A stretch of 64,000 nucleotides of DNA from assembly GCA_004026145.2 (NCBI GenBank), contig CP034975.1, forward strand, positions 17,305,046 through 17,369,045. The letters run 5' to 3'. The notes below the pieces were generated by a model. The model was given only the letters and a program-made list of their open reading frames with translations, was not told the origin of the DNA and did no database searches. This document shows, in pieces, positions 1 through 12,640 of this stretch (position 1 is the stretch's first letter; every line of letters begins with the position of its first letter). This DNA is from Takifugu bimaculatus (Eukaryota; Chordata; Actinopteri; Tetraodontiformes; Tetraodontidae). The translations under genes were made by a program, and so were the position numbers.

Positions 1-1277
1 GGGAGAGAGGTGACAGGACTGAACTAACAAGATGCACTAAAAAAATTTCATGTCCTGGAGCTATGAATCTTTGCAGCAAAGCATGCAGCCATCTCCCCCC
101 CCCCTCCCCCCCCGCCCCTACCTCCCCCTCTCTGTCACGCATGCATACACGAACATTGTTACACTCAGCAGCACACAGTGATCACATAGGTTAAGCCCCA
201 CTACAACAACTGGAACACAATGAAAGACAGGCACGGCTTCCTGTTAAAGGCAAAACAAAAGGGTGTGATGGGAGATTAAGGCAGTGTGTTTATGGCCACT
301 TCACCATCAGTCAAAGTTTGCTGCTTAACTTTCCTTCACACACATCATTTCCTCTGATGGATAATTTCAAAGTACTAAAGCTCCAAATTTTAGAAAAAAA
401 AAAGTATTTTGAAGCTCAAAATCTTCACTTTGATACTTTACAAAGCACAAGTACTAATGCCAAGAAAATACAAATAAATGGAATTGAAATAAAACACAGT
501 ATAGAGTATGCTATGACATTTATTTTGTTTGCACTTATATTTACATATTACTTGTTATTTTTATTTATTTGTTAATTTACTCTGTCTCTTTGTCTACTCG
601 ACAAATATAGGTAATAATATTAATATAATGATCTTTTAACATGTAAAACATTATAATATTTCAACGTGCCAACATTAATTCTTTTCAAAGTTTTATTGCC
701 GATTAGGTGATTTTGTTAATGTAAATAAACCAGTTGTATTATTACTGGAGTAAAGGCAGTGTGTGTCTGAGTGTTTCCTTCACGGTCGATCTTACTTTTT
801 TACCTTTGAACTTGTCAGGTCCTTTTCTTTCTCCAAGGTACGTCTTAGAGGCAAGCAACAGAGGAAGAGGAGGGCAAAGAGAGAGAGAGCGAGAGAGCAA
901 TGGGGGCAGCAGAGAAAGAATAGCATAGTATGAAAGAGAGAGGGAGCGACAGAGAGAAAGGGAGCGCAAAGTCTTGTCAACCGGAAATAAAACAAGCTGG
1001 CACCCTCCCCATCCCTAAGCCCCTGCACCCACCCCAAAGTCACATACTTCCTCTTCACTCTCTTTATCTCTCCCTTCTGCTTCCATCTTCCATCTCTTGC
1101 CACTTCCTTCCCTTTCCACAGAAAAAAGAAATATATTTAACTCTGTTTTCACTCTTTTTTCTCGCCTTCTTTCCAACATAAGTACCATCATACCAGCATC
1201 ATCCCTTCCTCCTCACTGCTGACCGCTTCCCTGCATCATCCCTGCTTCTTCTTGGTCATCTCTTAACCGGCTAGGGT

Positions 1278-1352
1278 TAGGGCGTGTGCGTGTGCGTGTG
1301 TGTGGCTGTGTGTTTGTGTGTGTCTGTGTGTCTGTGTGTGTGTGTGTGTGGG
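1278..1352. repeat. (TG)n microsatellite
   Basis: Imperfect TG/CG dinucleotide run ending in a poly-G stretch. It is preceded by a short GGTTAGGG-like motif. Confidence 0.85.
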
Positions 1353-2022
1353 GGGGGGGATTAACACCGACTGTCTGTCTTTATTGTCGGTGGAACAATA
1401 AAGACAGAGAACAGCACAGGTGTTCTTAGGAGAGCTGTTGAACAATTTTATTAAAGGACCCTCTATAAAACAAGCCAAATATCATCCTATACACTCAGTG
1501 ATGAGATGATTAAAAGCAACTCAAACATTTAGTAAAACAATCCATTACCTGAAGGAACATTACTTGGTGACCGTGTTTATATTCAGGCCTTAAATCAAAG
1601 GAGGACAATGATGCCTTTTCTGCTCATCAAAATAATGATGAGAATGAATCATAATAATTAACACATAAACATTTATCTAATTAGTGATTAAATATCCAAT
1701 GAAAACATATTGCCAGAAAATGAGTGAGCACATTCAGCAGGCCAAAATATTTATTTGCAATGTCTTACATGGAACGTTTTTGATCATTTAATTTATGTAA
1801 TTCACTTTAAATCAGTCATGTAATTAATATATATTTTTACAACAGATTTAAAATGCCTTTTGAAAAAAATTAAAATTATAGTCATTATTTTCCAGTAACT
1901 ATTTGTAATTTTTCAACAAATTGTATTCAATTCTAAAATACAATTGGAATAGTTGTAAAATATTTTTTTATTTAACTATACTTATATACACTTGTACACT
2001 ATCTTTACTGATCATGGTTATG

Positions 2023-2101
<79 letters not shown>

Positions 2102-2158
2102 GCTATCTATGCTATGCTATGCTATGCTATGCTATGCTATGCTATGCTATATATAGAT
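2023..2158. repeat. (TATC)n tetranucleotide tract grading into a (GCTAT)n pentanucleotide tract
   Basis: About 19 near-perfect TATC units are followed by about 9 units of GCTAT. The pentanucleotide appears to have arisen from the tetranucleotide by gain of a G. It lies in non-coding flank and is likely polymorphic in length. Confidence 0.9.
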
Positions 2159-2504
2159 AGCAGTATTATAACACTATTCTAGAATAATTACAAGATGCTC
2201 AAAGTTTTAAGTCGTAACTTCCAGGTAGCAAAACAGAAATCAAGAGAATTGTTTTAATCCTTTGATAATGTCAACTTATTGTACATGTTGTATGTATAAA
2301 ATTGATTCACCTGCCAGGCCTACAACACCCAATATTGATGTGTAATTTATGGCTAAAATTGAGTTCCATCATCTATTTATCATCTACTATCTCTCCATTA
2401 TCTGTGGCTTTACGGTCTACTCTCTCGGCCTCCCCTCCTCCTCTCGTTGGCATTAAGTTCAAACTTGACACTGATGTTGACTCACTTTGTCACCCCTCGG
2501 TGGC

Positions 2505-2555
2505 TCCTCTCTCTCTCTCTCTTTCCCTCTCTCTCTCTCCCTCTCTCTCTCCATC
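2505..2555. repeat. (CT)n microsatellite
   Basis: CT dinucleotide run interrupted by CCCT. The overlapping Ser/Leu-rich open frames on both strands are products of this repeat. Confidence 0.8.
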
Positions 2556-3552
2556 GCTTGGAGGACAAGAGTGCCCGCAGACGCATTTCTCTCCAGAGCC
2601 CCCCTTTTCCTCTCCCACTCTCTTTCACCCTGTCTAACTCTCTCCATCTCCTCTGCTACTCTCCTTTACGCACACACAGTATTGTCAACAAAGCTGGCGA
2701 CAGGAGGTGTGGGGGAAATAAGAAAATAGATGTTCAGAGCAGAGGCAGAGTAAACGCATCCAGAGTAGGTAAGTTTGAAAAATTTCCTTTTTGCTGTGTG
2801 ATAGTGTGTGAAACAATATGATTCACATATATGAAAGGTTAATTATATTCCAATCTGTGGAAGTTTGACCTTTGACATTAAGCTGCTACCGTAGTTTATA
2901 ACATTTGCCTCTGGACCTACACACCTCTGCGTCCTTTTTTGGCTTTCTATAGAGCATTTTTCCTCTACTGTTCCTCTAAAAATAGTGAATAACATGAGAC
3001 GTGCAAACATGAATCCACACATGTGCAGCTGTTCGTGATGATAGCTAAAAATTGCATATTCATGTTTCTGAATTTTATTTTATATATATATAGTTGTAGT
3101 AATAGTTATATAGCTAAGTATAGTCTTTAGCGTGCAGTGTCCATTTCGTTCTTACGTGTGTGCTTGCATGCTGGTGCTTAATTAAGAGAGATAGAGCTAA
3201 AAGCAAGTAGCTTAACTATGGTTGCAAGAGTGGCTTCTAATGTACTCTGACTCCCAATGGTATACGAGAATACCAATGTATAACACACACGCGTTGCGAC
3301 AGCAGGCATGTAACTAACTCCATTTCTGTCTGTCATTGTGAGGCTAATTCCCCACAATGCCAACCATGTGTGAACTCATGCGATATGAATCCCTCCTTTT
3401 TCCCTTCACGCACACTTTCCCAACTCACCCACCCACCCTCTAGGAGGACGCCGTGGACGATAGAAGGAGAGGTGCGGAGCCAAGGGTGGCAGTAATCAGG
3501 AGTAGACACGCACAGGACGGGACTCCTTCATGGTGGTTTGGACACTCGTAGT

Positions 3553-6500
3553 ATGTATGAGAAATTAACCATGCTGAACCTGCAGAGCGGCTGCAAACTG
3601 GAGTGGACACAACAACTGGTACCATGACCCTACGGGGGTCCAGACGCAACACAATGCCGGTGAGTCTACAGAACACAGCCCCCACTTCCCTGTAGCATCA
3701 GCTTCCTGTTTGTTCAAAGCCTCCAATCCATCTCTAATCTTATCTTCCTCTCTGTCAGTGTCTGAGGGCTGTCTGCTGGACACTGAGGGCAGCATGGGGG
3801 GCGAGGCACGGGGCACAGGGACAGGCCAAGTGGGAGGGGTCCCCGTGGAGAGGGATGATGCTGAGGAGTCTCAGCTGAGGCTGCAGCTCAAGAGGAAGCT
3901 GCAGAGGAACAGGACGAGCTTCACGCAGGAGCAGATCGAGGCTCTGGAGAAAGGTCAGGCCATGCGAGCTCGCACGCACGCACGGCGCTCTCTAAGCTTC
4001 CCAACCAATCGGCAGCCATCACGGCACTACACAGGGCAAAGCATGTCATGACGCAGCCACTATTCCCCCTGCCAACACCTTTATTATTGGATTATTGTCT
4101 TTTAAAGTATTTATCACAAACATATATCGAGTGTTTTGCATTGGCTCAATTTCTGCACCACAGAGCAGAGACTGCCAGCGCTGATTCACTTCCAGATGCA
4201 AATGATGCTGGGTCTTATCTCTATTAATATTCCGAATCTCTTCCAGAGGGCCCGTGGCTGCATGTAAGAGCAGAGTTTTCTTGATAACGCATCATTACTT
4301 TGGCTGTAGTGTGCAGTGAGATCTGGCCCTCGGAGGCCTGATATCTGCTGCGAGGGATCACAAAGCCACCCTTGACTGGATATGGCTGCAGCGGGCCCTT
4401 AAGCTAAATAAGGACGCGGTGTCCACTGTGCAGCCGAGTGGAAACGTATGAGTGTGGTCACTGTGCAAATGACGTTAATGAGGTACACTGACCTCAGTGC
4501 ACGGCCAAGGCACAATAACAATCATGTGTCAGCACTCACGCCAATTATAACGCAGCAAATCAGAACAATTTGTAAGACGGTCTCAATTCATAGGGTTGTG
4601 CAAAACGATTGACTTAAACAAGTGTCACCTGGTTAAAATGTAGTCTTTAACGAGAAGCTCTAATTTGATGCTAAATGCAGTCATTCTTTATCCAATTCAA
4701 AGTGGTGTGGTGTGTCGACATTCTGCCATCGCTCTGCTGCCAAGTTACCGATAAGATGAACAACTTGGAGGAGAGATAAAGCTATGAAGATGTTGTCAAT
4801 GACTAATCTCAACGTTTGGAGTTCAGGAAGAGTCAGTTAGAGGGTGAGGCATCTTAGAGCCATATTCCTGTTGTGGCTTGTCAAGAACAAAAACATCAGC
4901 AGTTTGTCCGGTTTGGAACAGCCACTCCAGCTGTCTGAGAACTGATACAACCAAAGTCTCGCTGTGGTCAGGAATGATCGCCCCTCCTAGCTCTCAATCT
5001 GTTATATATTGCAGGTCTGTAAACCACATATGAAATGCTGATTACTTATAAAAAGGTGGCGATTATACAGACCATATGGGATAAAAGTGAAAGTATCTTG
5101 TTCTTTTCCTTTAGAATATTGCTGACTAAAACTAGCCAGCATTTCCACTTGAGTCCTTCCTCTTGAACTTTCTGCGTGTTCCATAATGGTAAATAATTCA
5201 TATAAAGTGCAACAGATAAATATTTCAAATATGGTTGTAAGGATACATCTCATCTTGCTGGATTTGTGGGTCTTGTGGTGAGATAATTAGTGATGCCGTT
5301 GGTGATCGGCCAAGTCCAGATGTGCAGGGTGATCATGTGTCAAAAATACCCTGATAATTAATAAATGATCATTTTCTTATTCATTTGGGTTTCTTGTTTT
5401 TTTGGTGACTTTTCACATGAAGGTACAGCCGCGAAAGCAGAACATGTTAACACTAGCCAGCCAGCTCCTGTCGGCCTGTCAGCCCTGATTAAGACTGGCA
5501 CTGTGGATTTGACATTAGTTAATATCTTCCACAGAGTTCGAACGGACACATTACCCAGATGTCTTTGCGAGGGAGAGACTGGCAAACAAGATTGATTTAC
5601 CAGAAGCCAGGATACAGGTAAGAAAGTCCCTTAACTTGACCTCGACCGGTCCAACGCAGCCTCATGATGATGATGGACGAGGCGCTTTGATTGACAGGTG
5701 TGGTTCTCAAACCGAAGAGCCAAGTGGAGGAGGGAGGAGAAGCTGCGTAACCAAAGGAGGTCAGGGGGTGTGACTTCCTGTTCGCAGAGCCAAGCCCCTC
5801 TAACCACCTCCTTTAACACCTCAGTCTATCATCAGCAGCACGGCAGCAGCTCAGGTAAACACGAAAATTCTGGCGTCTAATGAAATATATTTGAAACACT
5901 TTGAAGATAAATCTGGATTAGTCCTTCATTTCCACAGTAAAATGTGCACAGTAAGTGTGTGTAAATGTGCGTGCTGCTGACTGTCTGACCATGTGCACCT
6001 GTCTGCAGGGCCCATGTTGAGTCAGGCTGAGTCGGCCCTGCCCAGCTACAGCTCCCTGTCGGTTTTCTCATCTGGAGTCCAGGTTGAATATTCATCACTC
6101 ATATAAACACATCTTAATCAACAATCACAGAACCAGAAGTGTTCTAATGACGTTTGTGTCATAATGCTGATAATGTTCAGGCAGGCTGCTGGTTTCAGTG
6201 GCAGAGGCTTTATTTCCATTTATTTTATTTTATTTTTTTGGATAAAAGGAATGCATTTGACACATTACTGACCATTTTTTCTGGGACAGCACAGACCATA
6301 CAAATGACATCAATCCCACCATATTTTCCATCTGGCAATGCACATATATCCTGTTTTTAATGCTAAGAATTGCTTGTTTTTCTTGTGAAATGCATTTTAA
6401 ACACAAAAAATGCACAAGAGAAATAAGAGTAGCAAATAGAGGTCACAAAGAAAGCTTTTTTTAAATTTTATTTTACTATTTTTATACGTAATAAAGAGTG

Positions 6501-6979
6501 CCTTTTGTTTGTCGTTACTACAGCGCCCTCTTGTGTTTGAGCTGCAACCCTGCTTCTTCTACACTGTATTCGTCTCGGGGGCTTAATTTTATAGTCTCAT
6601 TTAAAACGTATGACTTTTCTCTCCTCATTTCTTCCCACTTGTGCCCACTTTTAGTCGATTCCTCCCCAGTCGGCCTCCTCCTACTCCTGCATGTTACCTC
6701 CATCCCCATCTGCCCCACGCAGCTTTGACTCATCAGCATACTCCTCTCCCCATCTTCAGACTCCGTCCTCTGCCAGCTCCAACACTGGTAAGTGTGTTTG
6801 TCATCCTAGTAAATATAAGAATGTGCGACTGCTGACTAATTGCTGTAAAAACGGTTTCTGCCTCTGTCTAACGCACAGGGCTCATATCCCCTGGTGTGTC
6901 AGTGCCGGTCCAGGTTCCAGGAACTGAGCAGCAGGGCATGAATCACAACCTGGGTCAGTACTGGGCCAGATTACAGTGA
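3553..6979 (+). CDS. pax10: pax10 (Pax6-related homeobox gene lacking a paired box)
   Basis: Nuclear transcription factor of the Pax4/6/10 group. Exons seen: about 3553-3659, 3759-3953, 5535-5617, 5698-5854, 6009-6082, 6655-6787 and 6879-6979, all with GT/AG borders and compatible phases. Exon 2 carries the start of a Pax6-type homeodomain (LQLKRKLQRNRTSFTQEQI). Exon 3 continues EFERTHYPDVFARERLA and exon 4 has the recognition helix VWFSNRRAKWRREEKLRNQR. Exons 5-7 are Ser/Pro-rich as in Pax6 transactivation domains and end QYWARLQ-stop, close to the Pax6 C-terminus. No paired-box exon lies upstream in the window, which fits pax10 rather than pax6. The first exon has a Pax6 linker remnant (MYEKLTMLN, then WYHDPTG), but these two halves are in different frames, with about one extra base near 3591. 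Translation may instead start at the in-frame ATG at 3794. Alternative: a degenerate pax6 copy, judged less likely. Confidence 0.88.
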
Positions 6980-8418
6980 GCGACAGACAATCTATGTCCT
7001 GTGGCAACAGAGACAATGAAGAAGAAAGGGGGTAAACAGGTTATATCTTTAAAAAAAAATACAACAAGGGGGAAGCACAGGTATTGAGTAAGCACAGAAT
7101 TATAGAGGGGGCCCAGTGAGCCACAGAGCCCTAAATGCATTACATGTTTACAAATTCTGCTTTGGTCACACTTGACATACTCTGGTCTTACTGGTATTTA
7201 CTTAGTACCATCAGGATCTGCTTTTTAAAGGTTTTTATAGGTCTAAAGGGAGTTAGATTAGAACACATGAAGCAATACTGTTTTTATTTATTTGTGAATT
7301 AATGGACCTTTAAAATTTTTCCAACATAGTGACACAAGGTGTGACACTAATAGCTTTAATAATAAATATTTATATTAATATTTAATATTTTAAAAAGAAA
7401 GACAAGAAAGAAAATACCAGCGAGTGTGACTTTAAACAAATGTTGGTGTAGAAATGATGAATTATAAATAGTTAATGTGAAGATGAGCCTTCTCGATAGT
7501 CTGATTCATTTAATGATAATAAACCTTTCCAGCTGAACCATATGGTTAAGTCCCAACAGAAAAGCTGCACATTGATGGTGTCGGGATCAGTTTCTAATAA
7601 TCCTGAAATGCTTAATACTATTCAGAAGTACTAAATAAATACCAGCAGATGTCTGTATTATGAAGTGTAACCACAGGTTATTGGTACTTGACATTTTGAT
7701 AGCTGTATAAGGCCACTGTGGAGATTCTCGAAATCCTTATCGCCATCACTTTTACTGAAACAATGAAAAACCCCTTATTTACCCTGCCAGCAATGTTACA
7801 CTGAAACCAATATCACGTATTTTTGTACAGACCTGTGTGATGAAGATAACTGTGGAATATTGTCAGATATTACTGGAGGAAGGAATGTAACATGTTGTGG
7901 ACTTAAATCATGCTCAAAGCACAAGTATTTTTATTATCCAAGCGTCAAACCCAAAATTCCATCAGTTAGTATCAGAGGAGACTTAGACTGGAGGGAAATC
8001 CTTCACTGACAATCAATCATCGCCACTTCATCGTCTCATCAAGACCACAAATGCAGACATTTTCGTCGTGAAACTGACAATCAGAGTTAGAGACGGAGGT
8101 GATTAAAAACTGTGAAATTCCTATGAAACTGTGAATTTGACAGAAAGGACCAAAAACAGGGAAGACAATCAGCTCCAGAACAGCCACTGCACCTGGCGGA
8201 GTCGTGACTTCTGCACTTTCCTCTTACGACAGGTTTTGTTGATGCAACTGAGTTGAAACTCATATGAAACCCTTCTGCTCTTATTTATCTGTCTTTTCAC
8301 TCATTCACAGGAGTCTGCTGTATTGTTTCTGTTGGTGTCATGTGTTGTGTTAGTACTGTATAGCTACCAAGAGTCAACCCTTTTTGTGAAGGCCTTGGAT
8401 CCCTTTAATTATAATAAA
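6980..8418 (+). other. Probable pax10 3' untranslated region with poly(A) signal
   Basis: AT-rich sequence without coding potential follows the pax10 stop codon. The first clear AATAAA hexamer in a favourable context is at 8413-8418, followed by GT-rich sequence. The true cleavage site cannot be seen; other AATAAA-like hexamers occur near 7360. Confidence 0.4.
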
Positions 8419-9037
8419 ACTGGGTGTAATCAATATCAAATCTGGTGTTTTTGTCTTATTTGTTTGTTTTTAATATTGTGGGCATGTAAATGTGTTACAA
8501 GACGGTAACAAGGTCTACTATTGTTTCTGAAAGAAAAATCTTTACAGTGATGCTCACACTTAATTATTTAAAGCTGTAAAATCAATATTTTGAAAGACAT
8601 TTATCAAATGGATACCAAATATAAGAGTCCAGCTGGATGTGGCCAATTCCTTATTATGGCATACAGCAATAATGCTATGTTTTTGTTTTTTATTTTTTTA
8701 TTTTTCACTTTGCAGAGTGAGGGTCACACAGCCAGCAGTCAGAGTCACACACTGCGTGTTAATTCTGCTGTCTGACATACTGAATTATGTCATTAGTTTG
8801 ATGGACAGTGCTTCAGATGTGCATATTTAAACAAATTTACAGGCTCAATGGGGTGTTTTAAATGATCATATAGTCTATTTTGTCTCCTATGCAAGTCTAA
8901 ACTCCATCAAACTCAAATCACTTTTTGTTATGGCTACTAGTGATGGGATTTAAGGAAAAGACTCCAGCTGAATGCAAAGGTTCAGGTCTAAAACCCAGGT
9001 GCCAACAGCATCCATCCTTCCACACATCCATCCAGTG
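8419..9037. other. Intergenic, nothing recognised
   Basis: AT-rich sequence between the pax10 3' end and the transposon remnant. I see no exon, RNA gene or clear repeat in it. Confidence 0.5.
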
Positions 9038-12000
9038 CAGGGATGCTCACACTTTTTCAGCATGTGAACTACTTGTGAAATGACCAAGTCAAAATGATCA
9101 ACCCATTATTTTTATTTAGAAAACTATTGAGGATTCTTACAATTTATGTTGCTGTACATTACATATGAGCTGGAGCTTGTGGGGGAGGTTGAGCGTTACC
9201 GACTAGATATGGTCGGCCTCACCTCCACACATAGCGTCGGCTCAGGAACCCAAGTCCTTGAGGGGGGTTGGACACTCTTCTACGCTGGAGTTGCTCAGGG
9301 TGAGAGACGGAGAGCGGGGGTGGGCTTTTTGCTTGCCCCCAGACTCTCTAGTTCGACGTTGGGGTTCTCGCGGTCGAGCGCAAGGGTTGCCTCCCTGCGC
9401 CTTCGGGTTGGGGAACGGGTTCTGACGGTTGTTTGTGCGTATGCACCAAACAATAGTTCAGAGTACCCGCCCTTTTTGGAGGATCTAGGACAGATGCTGG
9501 ACAGTGTCCCAACTGGGGACTCCATCGTGCTGCTGGGAGACTTCAAAGCTCACGTGGGCAACGACAGCGTGACCTGGAAGGGCGTGATTGGGAGGAACGG
9601 TCTGCCCAATCAGAACCAGAGTGGTGTTCAGTTATTGGACTTCTGTGCTAGTCGCAGTTTGGCCATAACTAACACTATGTTTGAACATAAGGTTGTTCAT
9701 CGGTACTCTTGGCACCATGACAGCCTGGGCCGTAGGTCAATGATTGACTTTATAGTCGTGTCAGCTGATCTGCGGCCATATGTTTTGGACACTCGGGTGA
9801 AGAGACTGATCACTACCTGGTGGTGAGTTGGATCAGGTGGGGGGGTAAGCCACCGCGCGGACCTGGCAGGCCCAAACGCTTAGTGAGGGTCTGTTGGGAA
9901 CGCTTGGTGGAGGAACCGGTCAGGCTGGTCTTCAACTCCCACCTCCGACAGAGCTTTGATCATGTTCCGAGGGCGGTAGGGGACATTGAGTCTGAATGGG
10001 CCATGTTCCGCTCCGCCATTGTTGAGGCGGCTGTCGCGAGCTGTGGCTGCAAGGCCGCTGGTGCTGGTCATGGCGGTAATCCCCGTACCCGATGGTGGAC
10101 ACCAGAGGTGAGGGAAGCCGTCAGGCTGAAGAAAGAGGCCTACAGGTCATAGCTGGTCTGTGAGTCTCCGGAAGCAGCTGACCGGCACAGGTTGGCTAAG
10201 CGGGTTGCGGCCGCGACAGTTGCGGAGGCAAAAACTTGGGCATGGGAGGAGTTCGGTGAGGCCATGGAGGAAGACTTTCGGTTTGCTCCGAGAAGATTCT
10301 GGCAAACTGTCCGGTGCCTTAGGGGCGGCAGGCGGCAACTCGCCCACACCGTGTTAGGTGTGCGTGGGGAGCTGCTGACATCTCCTGGGGCAATTATCCG
10401 GCGGTGGAAGGAATACTTCGAGGAGCTCCTCAATCCTACCAACACGTATCCTCAAGGTGGAACAGAGTCGGATGACCAGGAGGTGGACCATCCAATTTCC
10501 GGAGCGGAAGTTGCCGAGGTAGTGAAACAGCTGCCCTGCGGCGGAGCTCTGGGAGCAGATGAGAGCCGCCCGGGGTATCTTAAGGCTCTGGATGTTGTAG
10601 GGCTGTCCTGGTTGACACACCTCTGCACCATTGCATGGACATCGGGGGCAGTGCCCTTGGACTGGCAGACCGGGGTGGTGGTCCCTATTTTTAAGATTAG
10701 GGACCAGAGAGTGTGTTCCAACTATAGGGGGATCACACTCCTCAGCCTCCCTGGGAAAGTCTATGCCAGGGTGCTGGAAAAGAGGATTAGAGTGATAGTT
10801 GAACCTCTGATCGAGGAGGAACAATGCGGGTTTCGCCCCGGTCGTGGAACCACGGATCACCTCTTTACCCTTGCTGGGGTGCTTGAGGGGAGTTGGGAGT
10901 TTGCCCAACCAGTCCACATGTGTTTTGTGGACTTGGAAAAGGCTTATGACCGGGTCCCCAGGAGCATCCTGTGGGGGGTGCTCCGGGAGTATGGGGTGGA
11001 AGTATGGGTCTTGATAAGGGCCGTCCAGTCCCTGTACCAAAGGAGCAGGAGCTTGGTCCGGATAACCGGTTGTAAGTCAGACTCGTTCCCAGTGAGGGTT
11101 GGACTCCGCCAGGGCTGCCCTTTGTCACCAGTTCTGTTCATAAACTTTATGGACAGAATTTCTAGGCGCTGCCGGGGAGTGGAGGGTGTCGAGTTCGGTG
11201 GGCGGAAGATCTCGTCGCTGCTTTTTGCGGATGACGTAGTTCTTCTGCTGCCATCGAGCAGGGACCTCTAACAAATGCTGGGACGGTTCGCAACCGAGTG
11301 TGAAGCGGCAGGGATGCGGATCAGCACCTCCAAGTCAGAGTCCATGGTCCTCGCTCGGAAAAAGGTAGAGTGTCCTTCTCCGGGTTGGGGAGGAGGTCCT
11401 ACCCCAGGTGGAGGAGTTCAAGTATCTCGGGATCTTGTTCACGAGTGAGGGCAGGATGGAACGGGAGATCGACAGGCGGATCAGAGCGGCGTCAGCAGTG
11501 ATGCGGGCGCTTAACTGATCCGTCGTGGTGAAGAGAGAGCTGAGCTGGAAGGCAAGGCGCTCGATTTACCGGTCGATCTCCGTCCCATTCCTCACCTATG
11601 GCCATCAACGCTGGGTGATGACCAAAAGAATGAGATCGCGAATACAAGCAGCTGAAATGAGTTTCCTCCGCAGGGTGGCCGGGCTCAGCCTTAGAGATAG
11701 GGTGAGAAGCTCGGACATCCGGGAGGAGCTCGGAGTAGAACTGCTGCTCCTCCACATCGAGGGGAGTCAGTTGGGGTGGCTCGGGCATCTGGCTAGGATG
11801 CCTTCCGGACGCCTCCCTTTAGAGGTGTTCCGGACATGTCCCACCGAGAGGCGGCCTCGTGGCCGGCCCAGGACTAGGTGGAGAGATCACATCTCTCGCC
11901 TGGCTTGGGAGCGGCTGGGGGTTCCCCCTGGAAGAGCTGATGGAAGTGGCCGGGGAGAGGGCTGTCTGGGCATCCCTCCTGAAGCAGCTGCCCCCGTGAC

Positions 12001-12640
12001 CCGGATCCAGATAAGCGTGAGATAAACGAAACGAAACGAAACAAACGAAACAAAACATTGCATATGTTGCACAACATAATATAATTAACTATGTACATTT
12101 TTTTTGTCATTGTGAAAAACAACTGGGACTTTAGTTCCTCCATCTTTCTCTTAATCTGCTCACTTTTCGCACATTCCCATGTATTTCCCATGAAAGTCTG
12201 AAAATAACGCTCCACACTTCCCTTCTTTGGTATTGCGATGGTAGACTGGCAGATGAGGCAAACGCACTTTGAAAATGCCATCGTGAAAAAAAGTCCTCCT
12301 CCCATTCCAGATGAAAATGATAAGTTTTATTCTTCTTACTTGGTTCCCTCGCTCATTTTAATGCCCTTTCTTAACTTTAAGAGAAAAAAACGAAAGCAAA
12401 AGATTAGTGGTAACAAACTGACTAGCTTGTTAGCTTTGCTGCACTGAGAGCCGCTGTTTGCGCGTGCACAGTGACCTAAGTGTCAAAAAAATTCAGATGT
12501 CAACTGACAGGCTGCCCTGTAGTTCAATCAAGTGATGGATGACAGGCGGAAGTCTATTTTTTTATTGTCATGCGATTTACTGATAGTACCTTGGTGATCG
12601 ACTGGTAGCTGCAGGAAAATAGTGATTTCTGCTGATGCAG
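9038..12640 (-). mobile_element. Degenerate hAT-like DNA transposon, interrupted by a LINE
   Basis: The left end at 9038 begins CAGGGATGCTCACACTTTTT, a hAT-type terminal motif, followed by sequence with the look of common teleost hAT element ends. On the right of the LINE, the minus strand at about 12,118-12,300 encodes a fragment with CLICQSTIAIPKKGSVERYF and then KRKMEELKSQL. This resembles the N-terminal BED zinc finger region of fish hAT transposases. The rest of the transposase is missing and the right terminal repeat is not clearly preserved, so the right boundary (about 12.6 kb) is approximate. The element is dead and older than the LINE that sits in it. Confidence 0.6.
9168..12054 (+). 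mobile_element. 5'-truncated non-LTR retrotransposon (LINE) with endonuclease and reverse transcriptase
   Basis: Frame 9146-9826 encodes an apurinic-type endonuclease domain (VVCAYAPNNSSEYPPF, LLGDFKAHVGND, then SMIDFIVVSADLRPYVLDTR). Frames 9820-10152, 10192-11271 and 11525-12025 encode linker, reverse transcriptase (NYRGITLLSLPGKVYARVLE, CGFRPGRGT, LRQGCPLSPVLF, FADDVVLL at about 11,224) and the C-terminal region. Stops and frameshifts between these frames show that it is inactive. The 3' end has a short AAACG tandem repeat tail, as in several LINE clades. Clade (RTE, Rex or L2 type) is not assigned. ACATTACATATG at 9156-9167 and ACATTGCATATG at 12,055-12,066 form a 12-bp target-site duplication with one mismatch. 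Confidence 0.92.

Larger units (their letters stand above)
1..3552. other. 5' flank of pax10, no coding exon recognised
   Basis: No exon with a recognisable protein was found in this stretch. It contains CT-rich and TG-rich simple repeats, an AT-rich part at about 1.5-2.3 kb, and pyrimidine-rich sequence near 1.0-1.25 kb. A GTAAGT donor-like site at 2768 follows a purine-rich segment and could close a non-coding first exon of pax10, but nothing in the sequence proves it. The open frames here are short and mostly composed of simple repeat. Confidence 0.5.

Noticed and set aside
742..1181. Open frames with runs of Ser, Leu, Arg and Glu on both strands
   Set aside because: Composed of purine/pyrimidine-rich simple sequence; no splice context or family similarity.
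11874..12305. 143-codon minus strand frame as a host gene
   Set aside because: Its first part is a hAT transposase BED-finger fragment and the rest is antisense to the LINE 3' end.
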